From Alphaproteobacteria bacterium (GTDB lineage Bacteria > Pseudomonadota > Alphaproteobacteria > GCA-2731375), in assembly GCA_030746635.1 (NCBI GenBank), contig JASLMH010000008.1, forward strand, positions 1-52,536: a stretch of 52,536 nt of DNA. The letters are read 5' to 3'. Shown here piece by piece: positions 19,068 to 26,114 of this stretch. A model generated the notes under the pieces. The model was not told the origin of the DNA. It was given only the letters and a program-made list of their open reading frames with translations, and ran no database searches. The position numbers and the translations under genes were made by a program. The first letter of the stretch is position 1, and every line of letters begins with the position of its first letter.

Positions 19068-19586
19068 ATGTTACGGACGTTTTCAGTCGTCCTGGCCCTG
19101 TTGCTGCTGTCCCTGCCGGCCCGGGCGGCGGAGGAATGGGGCATCGATCACGAGAAGAAGGCCCGCATCGAGGCCAAGGTGGTGGACATCCTGTGCGAGT
19201 TGTCGGGCGACTGCCCGAAGAATTGCGGCGGCGGCAAGCGGCAACTGGGGTTGCTGCGGGACGACGGCAAGCTGGTGCTGGCGATCAAGAACTTCGATCC
19301 CTTCGCCGGCGCCGTGGTCGACCTGATCGATTTCTGCAATCGGCGCATCACCGCCGACGGGCTCTACATCGCCAATCCCAAGCTGCCAATGTTCGTCCTG
19401 CAGTTCAAACGCCTGGCCCCGGACGGCAAGTGGAGCCGGGCCAATTGGTTCGTCAAACGCTGGGCCGAGGCCCATGGCGCCAAGAACAAGGGCAAGTGGT
19501 TCCGCCACGACCCGGCGATCACCCGGGCGATCGCCGAGGATGGCGTGTTCGGCATCCCCGGCCTGAAACCGCCCAAGGACGACTAG
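19068..19586 (+). CDS. Exported CxxxC protein of unknown function, second of the SCO1 cluster
   Basis: A 172-residue exported protein I cannot assign. The signal peptide ends near ARA-AE (residue 20). Cys43 (VVDILCELS), the pair Cys49/Cys53 (CPKNC) and Cys90 (DFCNRR) are the notable residues. Basic and tryptophan-rich segments follow (WSRANWFVKRW), and the C-terminus is IPGLKPPKDD. The AGGAGG ribosome binding site overlaps the stop of the previous gene, so translation is coupled. Its Cys layout mirrors that of the upstream protein, and a shared fold with a role in copper or thiol chemistry alongside SCO1 is an inference. Confidence 0.78.
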   Translation: MLRTFSVVLALLLLSLPARAAEEWGIDHEKKARIEAKVVDILCELSGDCPKNCGGGKRQLGLLRDDGKLVLAIKNFDPFAGAVVDLIDFCNRRITADGLYIANPKLPMFVLQFKRLAPDGKWSRANWFVKRWAEAHGAKNKGKWFRHDPAITRAIAEDGVFGIPGLKPPKDD

Positions 19587-19591
19587 CGAAT

Positions 19592-20185
19592 ATGCGCCTA
19601 GCCAGCGGATTGCTGGCGATCGGCCTGGGTCTTGGCGCGACGGCCGGCTGGGCCGGACCGGCCAAGACGCCCGCCTTCCCGGTGCAGTTCGGCGGCCCGT
19701 TCGAATTGGTCGACCACCATGGCCAACCGCGAAGCGACCATGAGTTTCGGGGCCGCTTCCTCTTGCTATTCTTCGGCTACACCCATTGCCCCGATATCTG
19801 CCCGACCGGTTTGCAGACCATCACGGAAGCCCTCGAGATGCTCGGCGCCAGGGCCGGCAAGCTGCAACCGTTGTTCGTCAGCGTCGATCCCAGGCGCGAT
19901 GGGCCGGCCGTCCTAAAGGACTACGTCGGCAATTTTCATCCCGGCATCCTCGGCCTGACCGGCAGCGAGGCCCAGGTCCGTGCCGCCGCCAGGGCCTACC
20001 GGGTGCATCGCCGCAAGGTGGTGCCGAGGGACGCGGAAGGCCCGGACGACTACCTGGTCGACCACGGCTCCCTGACCTATCTGATGGCTCCCGACGGGCG
20101 TTTCCTGACCCTGTTCCCCTTCAACACCACGCCCGGGTCCATGGCCAAGACGATTGCCAAGTACCTAAACGTCGAGTCAGGCTGA
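19592..20185 (+). CDS. SCO1/SenC family copper chaperone
   Basis: Thioredoxin-fold copper-binding protein, 197 residues, of the type needed to metallate the CuA site of cytochrome c oxidase. An N-terminal signal or anchor (MRLASGLLAIGLGLGATAGW) is followed by the SCO signature FGYTHCPDICPTGLQ with Cys66 and Cys70. The third copper ligand His158 is in YLVDHGSLTYLM. SVDPRRDGP is also typical. The ATG at 19592 lies 5 bases after the upstream stop with no strong ribosome binding site of its own, suggesting coupling. No cytochrome oxidase genes are in the window. Confidence 0.92.
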   Translation: MRLASGLLAIGLGLGATAGWAGPAKTPAFPVQFGGPFELVDHHGQPRSDHEFRGRFLLLFFGYTHCPDICPTGLQTITEALEMLGARAGKLQPLFVSVDPRRDGPAVLKDYVGNFHPGILGLTGSEAQVRAAARAYRVHRRKVVPRDAEGPDDYLVDHGSLTYLMAPDGRFLTLFPFNTTPGSMAKTIAKYLNVESG

Positions 20186-20204
20186 GCGCCCATCATCACT
20201 GGAT

Positions 20205-20942
20205 TTGGGTTTTGTTTTGTCCGAACGCGCCATCCTCGGCATGCTGACGCCGTCGTCGAACACCATTCTGGAACCGACCACCATGGCCATGCTGCAAGAC
20301 CTGCCGCAAGCCACGGCCCATTTCGCCCGTTTGCGTGTGACCGAGATTTCCCTGTCCGAAAATGGCCTGGCGCAATTCGATCACCCACGTTTCCTGGCCG
20401 CGGCCGAACTGCTGGCCGATGCCAAATGCCGCACCATCGCCTGGAACGGCACCTCCGCCGGCTGGCTGGGCTTCCGGCATGACGAGGAATTGTGCCGCCG
20501 CATCGAGGCCACCACCGGCGCCCGGGCGACCACCTCGATCCTGGCCAACAACGATCTGTTCCGCCGCCACGGCGTCGAGGACTTCGGCCTGGTCACCCCC
20601 TACACCGACGATGTCCAGGCGCGCATTTTGGAGAACTATGCCGACGCCGGTTTCCGCTGCCGATCGGAACGGCATCTCGGCATCCGCGACAATTTCTCCT
20701 TCTCCGAGATCCCGGAGGCGGAGGTGGCCGGGATGTGCCGGCAGGTCGCCGCCGACGGCGCCCGGGCGATCAGCATCGTCTGCACCAACATGCGCGGCGC
20801 GGCGCTGGCCGCCCGACTGGAGGACGAACTGGACGTCACCATCTACGACAGCATCGCCGTGGTGGTGCTGCGATCGCTGGAATTGGCCGGGCTCGATCCC
20901 CGGCAGGTCCGCGGCTGGGGCCGGGTATTTGATCTGTCGTAG
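20205..20942 (+). CDS. Arylmalonate decarboxylase / Asp-Glu racemase superfamily enzyme
   Basis: Cytoplasmic enzyme of the maleate isomerase / arylmalonate decarboxylase / Asp-Glu racemase superfamily, 245 residues from a TTG at 20205 (another TTG at 20217 is possible; no clear ribosome binding site). N-terminal LGMLTPSSNTILEP is the family's carboxylate-binding loop. Where racemases and maleate isomerase have the first catalytic cysteine, this protein has glycine (Trp80-Asn-Gly82-Thr-Ser84), while the second cysteine is kept (IVCTNMRG, Cys193). TPY (Tyr133) is also present. Gly-Thr-Ser plus a single cysteine is the arylmalonate decarboxylase pattern, so decarboxylation of a malonate derivative is plausible. 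It follows the SCO gene by 19 bp but need not be related to it. Confidence 0.82.
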   Translation: MGFVLSERAILGMLTPSSNTILEPTTMAMLQDLPQATAHFARLRVTEISLSENGLAQFDHPRFLAAAELLADAKCRTIAWNGTSAGWLGFRHDEELCRRIEATTGARATTSILANNDLFRRHGVEDFGLVTPYTDDVQARILENYADAGFRCRSERHLGIRDNFSFSEIPEAEVAGMCRQVAADGARAISIVCTNMRGAALAARLEDELDVTIYDSIAVVVLRSLELAGLDPRQVRGWGRVFDLS

Positions 20943-21040
20943 ACGGCCCTGCGCGATCCAGGGCGGTCAACGTTCACGCGGAATCGCAAACGAATTTGGC
21001 AATTCGGCTCTATCGGAGCATGGTAGACAGCGTCGCCAAT

Positions 21041-21068
21041 AGATGCCCGGGTCAAGCCCGGGCATGAC
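21041..21068 (+). repeat. REP-like palindrome, copy 1
   Basis: A 28-base palindromic unit with an 8-bp stem (TGCCCGGG / CCCGGGCA) around TCAAG. It pairs with an inverted copy 27 bp downstream. The two copies differ only at two base-paired positions and both keep perfect stems. It sits between two converging genes, 98 bp after the decarboxylase-like gene. Confidence 0.85.
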
Positions 21069-21095
21069 ATAACTATTTGAAAACTCTACTATATT

Positions 21096-21123
21096 GTCAT
21101 TGCCGGGCTTGACCCGGCAATCT
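21096..21123 (-). repeat. REP-like palindrome, copy 2 (inverted)
   Basis: The inverted partner of the unit at 21041-21068, with stem TTGCCGGG / CCCGGCAA. Together the two units form a REP-pair (BIME-like) element flanking an AT-rich linker of 27 bp, 80 bp before the pepN stop. It may serve as a bidirectional transcript end. The rest of the 261-bp gap holds no gene that I can support. Confidence 0.85.
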
Positions 21124-21203
21124 CATCGTTGCCCTGACGCTTCGCATGCAATGATGTCGGCTTGGCATGGGCCGACGACGCGTCCGTGTGAGCGATATTG
21201 ACC

Positions 21204-23846
21204 CTAGCCGGCTTGCTCCGCCAGCGACTTCGAGGCGATCTCGTAGACGTCCGGTGACAATTCACTGGCTTCCAGGATGCGTCGAAGCTGTCCCCGCATC
21301 AGCTCCCGGCGGCCGCTCTCATAGCGGCGCCAGCGGCCCAGCGGCGTGGTCAGGCGCGCCGCCACCTGCGGGTTGATCGGGTCCAGGGCCAGCACCCGAT
21401 CCGCCAGGAATTGATAGCCACCGCCGTCGGCGGCATGGAAGCGATAGGGATTGGCGGAGCAGAAGGCGCCGATCAGCGCCCGCACCTTGTTCGGCTGTTT
21501 CAGGGAGAACACCGGATGGTTCAGCAGCTCGACCACCCGGGCCAGGGTATCCGGCCGGGTCGAGGCGGCCTGCAGGGTCAGCCACTTGTCGATCACCACC
21601 GCGTCGTCCTTGAACCGGTCGTGGAAATCGGCCAGGGCGGCGGCCCGATCCTCGCCGTCCCGGTCGTTCATCGCCCATAGCGCCGCCATGCGGTCGGTCA
21701 TGTTGTCGGCGTCGCGGTATTGCGCCGGCGCCAGATCCCGGCAGCCCGGGTCGTCCAGCAGCGACAGATAGGACAGGGCCAGGTTCCTGAGCGCCCGTTG
21801 GCCGGCGGCGGCGGCGTCGGGGCTGTAGGGCGCGTTGGCCCGGTTGCCGCGATAGACCGCCGCCAGTTCGTCCTTCAACCCTTCGGCGATGCCGCGGCGC
21901 AGGGCCTCGCGAGCCCGGTGGATGGCGCCGGGATCGGCGTCGCCAAGCTGTTCGGCCAGGTACTGCTCGCCCGGCAACTGGCAGGCCAGGGCGATGAAGG
22001 CCTGGTCCAGGCCGTCCTCGCCCAGCAGCTTGCCCAGGGCCGCGACGAAACGTTGGTCGACTACGGCTTCGCCGCCGTCGGCGACCGACCGGGTCATCGA
22101 CAGCAACAACTTGCTGGCATATTGCTGGCCCGCCTCCCAGCGGTTGAAGGGATCGGCGTCATGGGCCATCAGGAAGGCGCGCTCGGCGTCCGCCGGATCG
22201 TGGCGCAAGCGGACGGGGGCCGAGAAATCGCGGTTGACCGAGGGTACCGGCGGCGCGGGTATGTTCTCGAACCGGAAGCCGGCGTCGCCCTGGCGCAGTT
22301 GCAGCACCTTGGTGGTGGCACCCTCCCCATCCAGCGGCAGATCGCTACCGTCCGCATCCAGCAGGCCGACGGCGATGGGGATCTGCATCGGCTGCTTGGC
22401 CAAGCCGTCGGGACTGGCCGGCAGGGTCTGGCCCAGGGTCAGCTCGTAGGTCCGGGCCGCGGCGTCGTAGTGGCCGCCGACCGAGATTTCCGGCGTGCCG
22501 GCCTGGCTGTACCAGAGGGCGAATTGCTCCAGATCGGCATCGTTGGCATCGGCCATGGCGGCCAGGAAATCGTCGCAGGTCACGGCCTGGCCGTCGTGGC
22601 GCCGGAAGTACAGGTCCATGCCCTTGCGGAAGCCCGCCGCCCCCAGCAGGGTGTGATACATGCCGATCACCTCGGCGCCCTTTTCATAGACCGTCGCGGT
22701 GTAGAAGTTGTTGATCTCGATATAGCTGGCCGGGCGCACCGGATGGGCCAGCGGGCCGGCGTCCTCGGGGAACTGGGCCGCCCGCAAGGCACGCACGTCC
22801 TGGATCCGCTTCACCGCCGCCGAGCGCATGTCGGCCGAGAACTGCTGGTCGCGGAACACCGTCAAGCCTTCCTTCAGGCTCAACTGGAACCAGTCCCGGC
22901 AGGTCACCCGGTTGCCGGTCCAGTTGTGGAAGTACTCGTGCGCCACGATGGCCTCGATATTGGCGTAGTCGTCGTCGGTGGCGGTCTCCGGGTTGGCCAG
23001 GACGTACTTGGCGTTGAACACGTTCAGGCTCTTGTTCTCCATCGCCCCCATGTTGAAGTCGTTGATGGCGACGATGTTGAACAGGTCCAGGTCATACTCG
23101 AGGCCGTATGTCTCTTCGTCCCAGCGCATGGCCCGCTGCAGGGATTCCATGGCATAGGCGCAGCGGTCCTCGTTGCCGGGATCGGTATAGATGCGCAGGG
23201 TGATGCGGCGGCCGGATTGAGTGGTGAAGTGGTCCTGGTGGCAGGCCAGATCGCCGGCCACCAGGGCGAACAGATAGCTCGGCTTGGGGAACGGATCGTC
23301 CCAGATGGCGAAATGGCGGCCGTCGGGCAACTCGCCGGTTTCGTCCAGGTTGCCGTTCGACAACAGCACCGGACAATCCGCCCTGGCGGCCCGGATGGTG
23401 GTGCGGTAGGTCGCCATGACGTCCGGCCGGTCGGGGAAGAAGGTGATGCGGCGGAAGCCCTCGGCCTCGCACTGGGTGCAGTAGATGCCGCCCGATTGGT
23501 ACAGCCCTTCCAGGCGGGTATTTGCCGCCGGCGCGATCCGCGTGACGATCTCCAGGCTGCCAGCAGCGGGCATCCCGGACAGGGTCAGTTGTTCGCCGCT
23601 CAGCTCATAGCCATCCTCGGCGACGGCCTCGCCGTCCAGGCGCAATACCAGCAGCTCCAACCCGTCGCCGTCCAGGACCAGGGGTGCCCCAACATCGCCG
23701 TGGGCCGGATTGCGCCGCAGCGACAGCCGGGCCAACACCTCGGTGGCCTTGGGGTCGAGATCGAACTCCAACTCCACCCGCTCGACCAGAAAGGCCGGCG
23801 GGAGATAGTCCTCTAAATGGATGGTCTTTGGCTCGGCGTCGGGCAT
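21204..23846 (-). CDS. pepN: Aminopeptidase N (M1 family)
   Basis: Cytoplasmic zinc aminopeptidase removing N-terminal residues from peptides, about 880 residues, the proteobacterial PepN length. It shows the substrate-binding GAMENKSLNVFN motif, the zinc site VAHEYFHNWTGNRVTCRDWF (HExxH-x18-E), the catalytic Tyr region NNFYTATVYEKGAEVIGMYH and the long C-terminal helical domain starting after NRDFSAPVRLRHD. Starts at a GTG at 23852 and an ATG at 23846 are both possible; I use the ATG. It is the last gene of a minus-strand run of seven closely spaced genes, 39 bp after an acyl-CoA dehydrogenase. Confidence 0.95.
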   Translation of the reverse strand: MPDAEPKTIHLEDYLPPAFLVERVELEFDLDPKATEVLARLSLRRNPAHGDVGAPLVLDGDGLELLVLRLDGEAVAEDGYELSGEQLTLSGMPAAGSLEIVTRIAPAANTRLEGLYQSGGIYCTQCEAEGFRRITFFPDRPDVMATYRTTIRAARADCPVLLSNGNLDETGELPDGRHFAIWDDPFPKPSYLFALVAGDLACHQDHFTTQSGRRITLRIYTDPGNEDRCAYAMESLQRAMRWDEETYGLEYDLDLFNIVAINDFNMGAMENKSLNVFNAKYVLANPETATDDDYANIEAIVAHEYFHNWTGNRVTCRDWFQLSLKEGLTVFRDQQFSADMRSAAVKRIQDVRALRAAQFPEDAGPLAHPVRPASYIEINNFYTATVYEKGAEVIGMYHTLLGAAGFRKGMDLYFRRHDGQAVTCDDFLAAMADANDADLEQFALWYSQAGTPEISVGGHYDAAARTYELTLGQTLPASPDGLAKQPMQIPIAVGLLDADGSDLPLDGEGATTKVLQLRQGDAGFRFENIPAPPVPSVNRDFSAPVRLRHDPADAERAFLMAHDADPFNRWEAGQQYASKLLLSMTRSVADGGEAVVDQRFVAALGKLLGEDGLDQAFIALACQLPGEQYLAEQLGDADPGAIHRAREALRRGIAEGLKDELAAVYRGNRANAPYSPDAAAAGQRALRNLALSYLSLLDDPGCRDLAPAQYRDADNMTDRMAALWAMNDRDGEDRAAALADFHDRFKDDAVVIDKWLTLQAASTRPDTLARVVELLNHPVFSLKQPNKVRALIGAFCSANPYRFHAADGGGYQFLADRVLALDPINPQVAARLTTPLGRWRRYESGRRELMRGQLRRILEASELSPDVYEIASKSLAEQAG

Positions 23847-23885
23847 GCCCACTGCTTGCCCCGCCGGCGGCTTTGGGTCAAGGCC

Positions 23886-25037
23886 CTACAAGCCCATCTG
23901 CCGGGCCGCCAGGTCCTTCATGATCTCGGCCGAGCCGCCGCCGATGGCCATCACCTTGGTTTCGCGATAGATCCGCTCGACCTTGCCGCCGCGCATGTAG
24001 CCGGCGCCGCCGAGGATCTGCATGGCCTCATTGGCGCAAAACTCCATGGTGGAGGTGGCATGCACCTTCAGCATGCAGACGTCGGCGACGATGCGTTCGC
24101 CCTGCATGTCCCGCCAGGTGAGGTCCTCCAGGTAGGCGACGCCGGAATTGATCCGCATCGCCATGTCGACCAGCTTGTGGCGGATCACCTGGTTCTCGAT
24201 CAGCGGTTTGCCGAAGGTGTGGCGCTCGCGGCCATAGGCGCTGGCCTCGTCCAGGCAGGTCTGGGCATAGCCGAGCGCGCTGGCCGCCATGCCCAGGCGT
24301 TCGTAGTTGAAGTTGTGCATGATCGCCTTGAAGCCCTGGTTCTCCTCGCCGATCAGGTTGGCGGTGGGCACCCGGACGTCATCGAAATACAAAGCGGCGG
24401 TGTCCGAAGCCCACCAGCCCATCTTCTTCAGCTTGGTGCGGTCGAAGCCGGGCCGGTCCCGTTCGATCAACAGCAGCGAAATACCGCCCAGGCCCGGCCC
24501 GCCGGTGCGCACGGCGACGGTATAGAAATCCGCCCGGAAGCCCGAGGTGATGAACATCTTCTGGCCGTTGACCACATAGTCGTCGCCGTCCCGCCGGGCC
24601 GTGGTCTTCAGGGCGGCGACATCGGAGCCGCCCGAGGGCTCGGTCACCGCCAGGGCGGCGATCTTCTCGCCGGCCAGGACGGGGGGCAGCACCCGGGCCT
24701 TCAATTCATCCGAGCCGAACATGCTCAGATGCGGCGTGCCGATGGTGTGGCTCATCAGGCTGGCCGACAAACCGCCACAGCCGGCCCGCGCCAGTTCCTG
24801 GCTGAGGATGATGCCGTAGAAGCGGTCGCAGGCGATGCCGCCGTATTCCTCCGGATAGCCCAATTGCAAGAGGCCCAGTTCCGAGGCCTTCTTGTACATC
24901 TCGCGAGGGAATTCCTCGGCTTCGTCCCATTCGGCGACATAGGGCTCGACCTCGCGCTCGACGAAGCGGCGCACGGTGGCGCGGAAGGCCTCGTGTTCGT
25001 CGGTGTAGTAGGGGCTCTGTTTTTGGTTCGGGATCAT
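23886..25037 (-). CDS. Acyl-CoA dehydrogenase family protein
   Basis: FAD-dependent flavoenzyme that oxidises an acyl-CoA to the 2-enoyl-CoA, about 383 residues. Family motifs: PEEYGGIACDRFY, ALAVTEPSGGSDVAALKTTA (flavin-binding loop), GDDYVVNGQKMFITSG and RVPTANLIGEENQGFKAIMHNFNYER. The C-terminal catalytic-Glu position of medium/short-chain enzymes is Gly (AIGGGSAEIM). A Glu in NFNYERL fits the helix-G base of isovaleryl/long-chain types. GGCAGG six bases upstream favours the ATG at 25037 over the one at 25043. It is more divergent than the two dehydrogenases at 28120-30451. Confidence 0.92.
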   Translation of the reverse strand: MIPNQKQSPYYTDEHEAFRATVRRFVEREVEPYVAEWDEAEEFPREMYKKASELGLLQLGYPEEYGGIACDRFYGIILSQELARAGCGGLSASLMSHTIGTPHLSMFGSDELKARVLPPVLAGEKIAALAVTEPSGGSDVAALKTTARRDGDDYVVNGQKMFITSGFRADFYTVAVRTGGPGLGGISLLLIERDRPGFDRTKLKKMGWWASDTAALYFDDVRVPTANLIGEENQGFKAIMHNFNYERLGMAASALGYAQTCLDEASAYGRERHTFGKPLIENQVIRHKLVDMAMRINSGVAYLEDLTWRDMQGERIVADVCMLKVHATSTMEFCANEAMQILGGAGYMRGGKVERIYRETKVMAIGGGSAEIMKDLAARQMGL

Positions 25038-25061
25038 GTTCATCCTGCCAGTCCGAATACG

Positions 25062-26087
25062 CTAACTGCCGGGTTCGTCGCCGACCCGGATCAACAACTT
25101 GCCCTGGTTCTCGCCGCGATACAGCCGTTCGATGGCGCCGGGCGCCGCTTCGAGGCCGTCCAGCACATCCTCGCGATAGACCAACTTGCCCTCGGCCAGC
25201 CAGGCCGCCAGTTGCCCGCGCGCCTCGGCGAAGCGGTCGGTGTAGTCGAACAGCAGGAACCCCTGAATGCGGGCCCGCTTCACCAGGATGTGCCGCTCCA
25301 GCCGTGGCCCCTCGGGCCAGGGCTCCCAGGAAGACAGGGAGGCGGTGCCGCAGACGGCGCAGCGGGCGCCGACGGCCAGTTGCCGATACACCGCGTCCGA
25401 GATCGCCCCGGCGGTGTTGTCGAAATAGACGTCGATGCCGTCGGGACAGGCCTCGGCGATGGCCGCGTCGAGATCGGCGGTCTTGTAGTTGATCGCCACG
25501 TCATAGCCGAATTCGTCCCGGCACCGGGCCACCTTGTCGTCGCTGCCGGTCAGGCCAACGGTGCGGCAACCCTGGATGCGGGCGATCTGGCCGACGGCGC
25601 TGCCGACGGCGCCGGCGGCGGTGGAGACCATGACGGTCTCGCCCGCCTGCGGCTGGCCGACGTCGAGCAGGCCGAAATAGGCGGTCAGGCCGTTGATGCC
25701 CAGGATGCCCAGGGCGGTGGACATCGGCGCCATCGCCGGGTCGTGCTTGAACCAGACGTCGCCGCCGTCCGAGATGGCGTATTCCTGCCAGCCGAACAGG
25801 CCGCAGACCAGGTCGCCGACGGCGTAGTCGCCATGTCGGCTGGCCACCACCTCGCCCACCGCGATCGACCGCATCACGGCGCCGATGGCCACCGGTTCGG
25901 CATAGTTGGCGACGGCGCTGACCCAACCGCGCATCGCCGGATCGACCGAGAGATAGATATTGCGGACCAGGAACTGACCTTCGCCCGGTTCCGCCATGGG
26001 TGCCTCGCGCAGTTCGAAATGCTCCGGAGCCGGAATGCCCGTTGGCCGATCGCTCAAAATAACCTGTCGGTTCATGGCCTCGGTCAT
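25062..26087 (-). CDS. CurA-type NADP-dependent oxidoreductase (MDR superfamily)
   Basis: Zinc-independent medium-chain reductase of the leukotriene B4 dehydrogenase/curcumin reductase (CurA) group, which reduces alpha,beta-unsaturated carbonyl compounds. The ATG at 26087 has a perfect AGGAGG five bases upstream; the 341-residue protein starts MTEAMNRQVILSDRPTGIP. Landmarks are YLSVDPAMRGWV (about 45-56), the NADP-binding STAAGAVGSAVGQIARIQGC and the C-terminal GLEAAPGAIERLYRGENQGK. It lies within the acyl-CoA gene run, so reduction of an unsaturated acyl or enal intermediate is plausible. Confidence 0.9.
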   Translation of the reverse strand: MTEAMNRQVILSDRPTGIPAPEHFELREAPMAEPGEGQFLVRNIYLSVDPAMRGWVSAVANYAEPVAIGAVMRSIAVGEVVASRHGDYAVGDLVCGLFGWQEYAISDGGDVWFKHDPAMAPMSTALGILGINGLTAYFGLLDVGQPQAGETVMVSTAAGAVGSAVGQIARIQGCRTVGLTGSDDKVARCRDEFGYDVAINYKTADLDAAIAEACPDGIDVYFDNTAGAISDAVYRQLAVGARCAVCGTASLSSWEPWPEGPRLERHILVKRARIQGFLLFDYTDRFAEARGQLAAWLAEGKLVYREDVLDGLEAAPGAIERLYRGENQGKLLIRVGDEPGS

Positions 26088-26114
26088 TCGGACCTCCTGT
26101 TGTCCCAATCGCCC

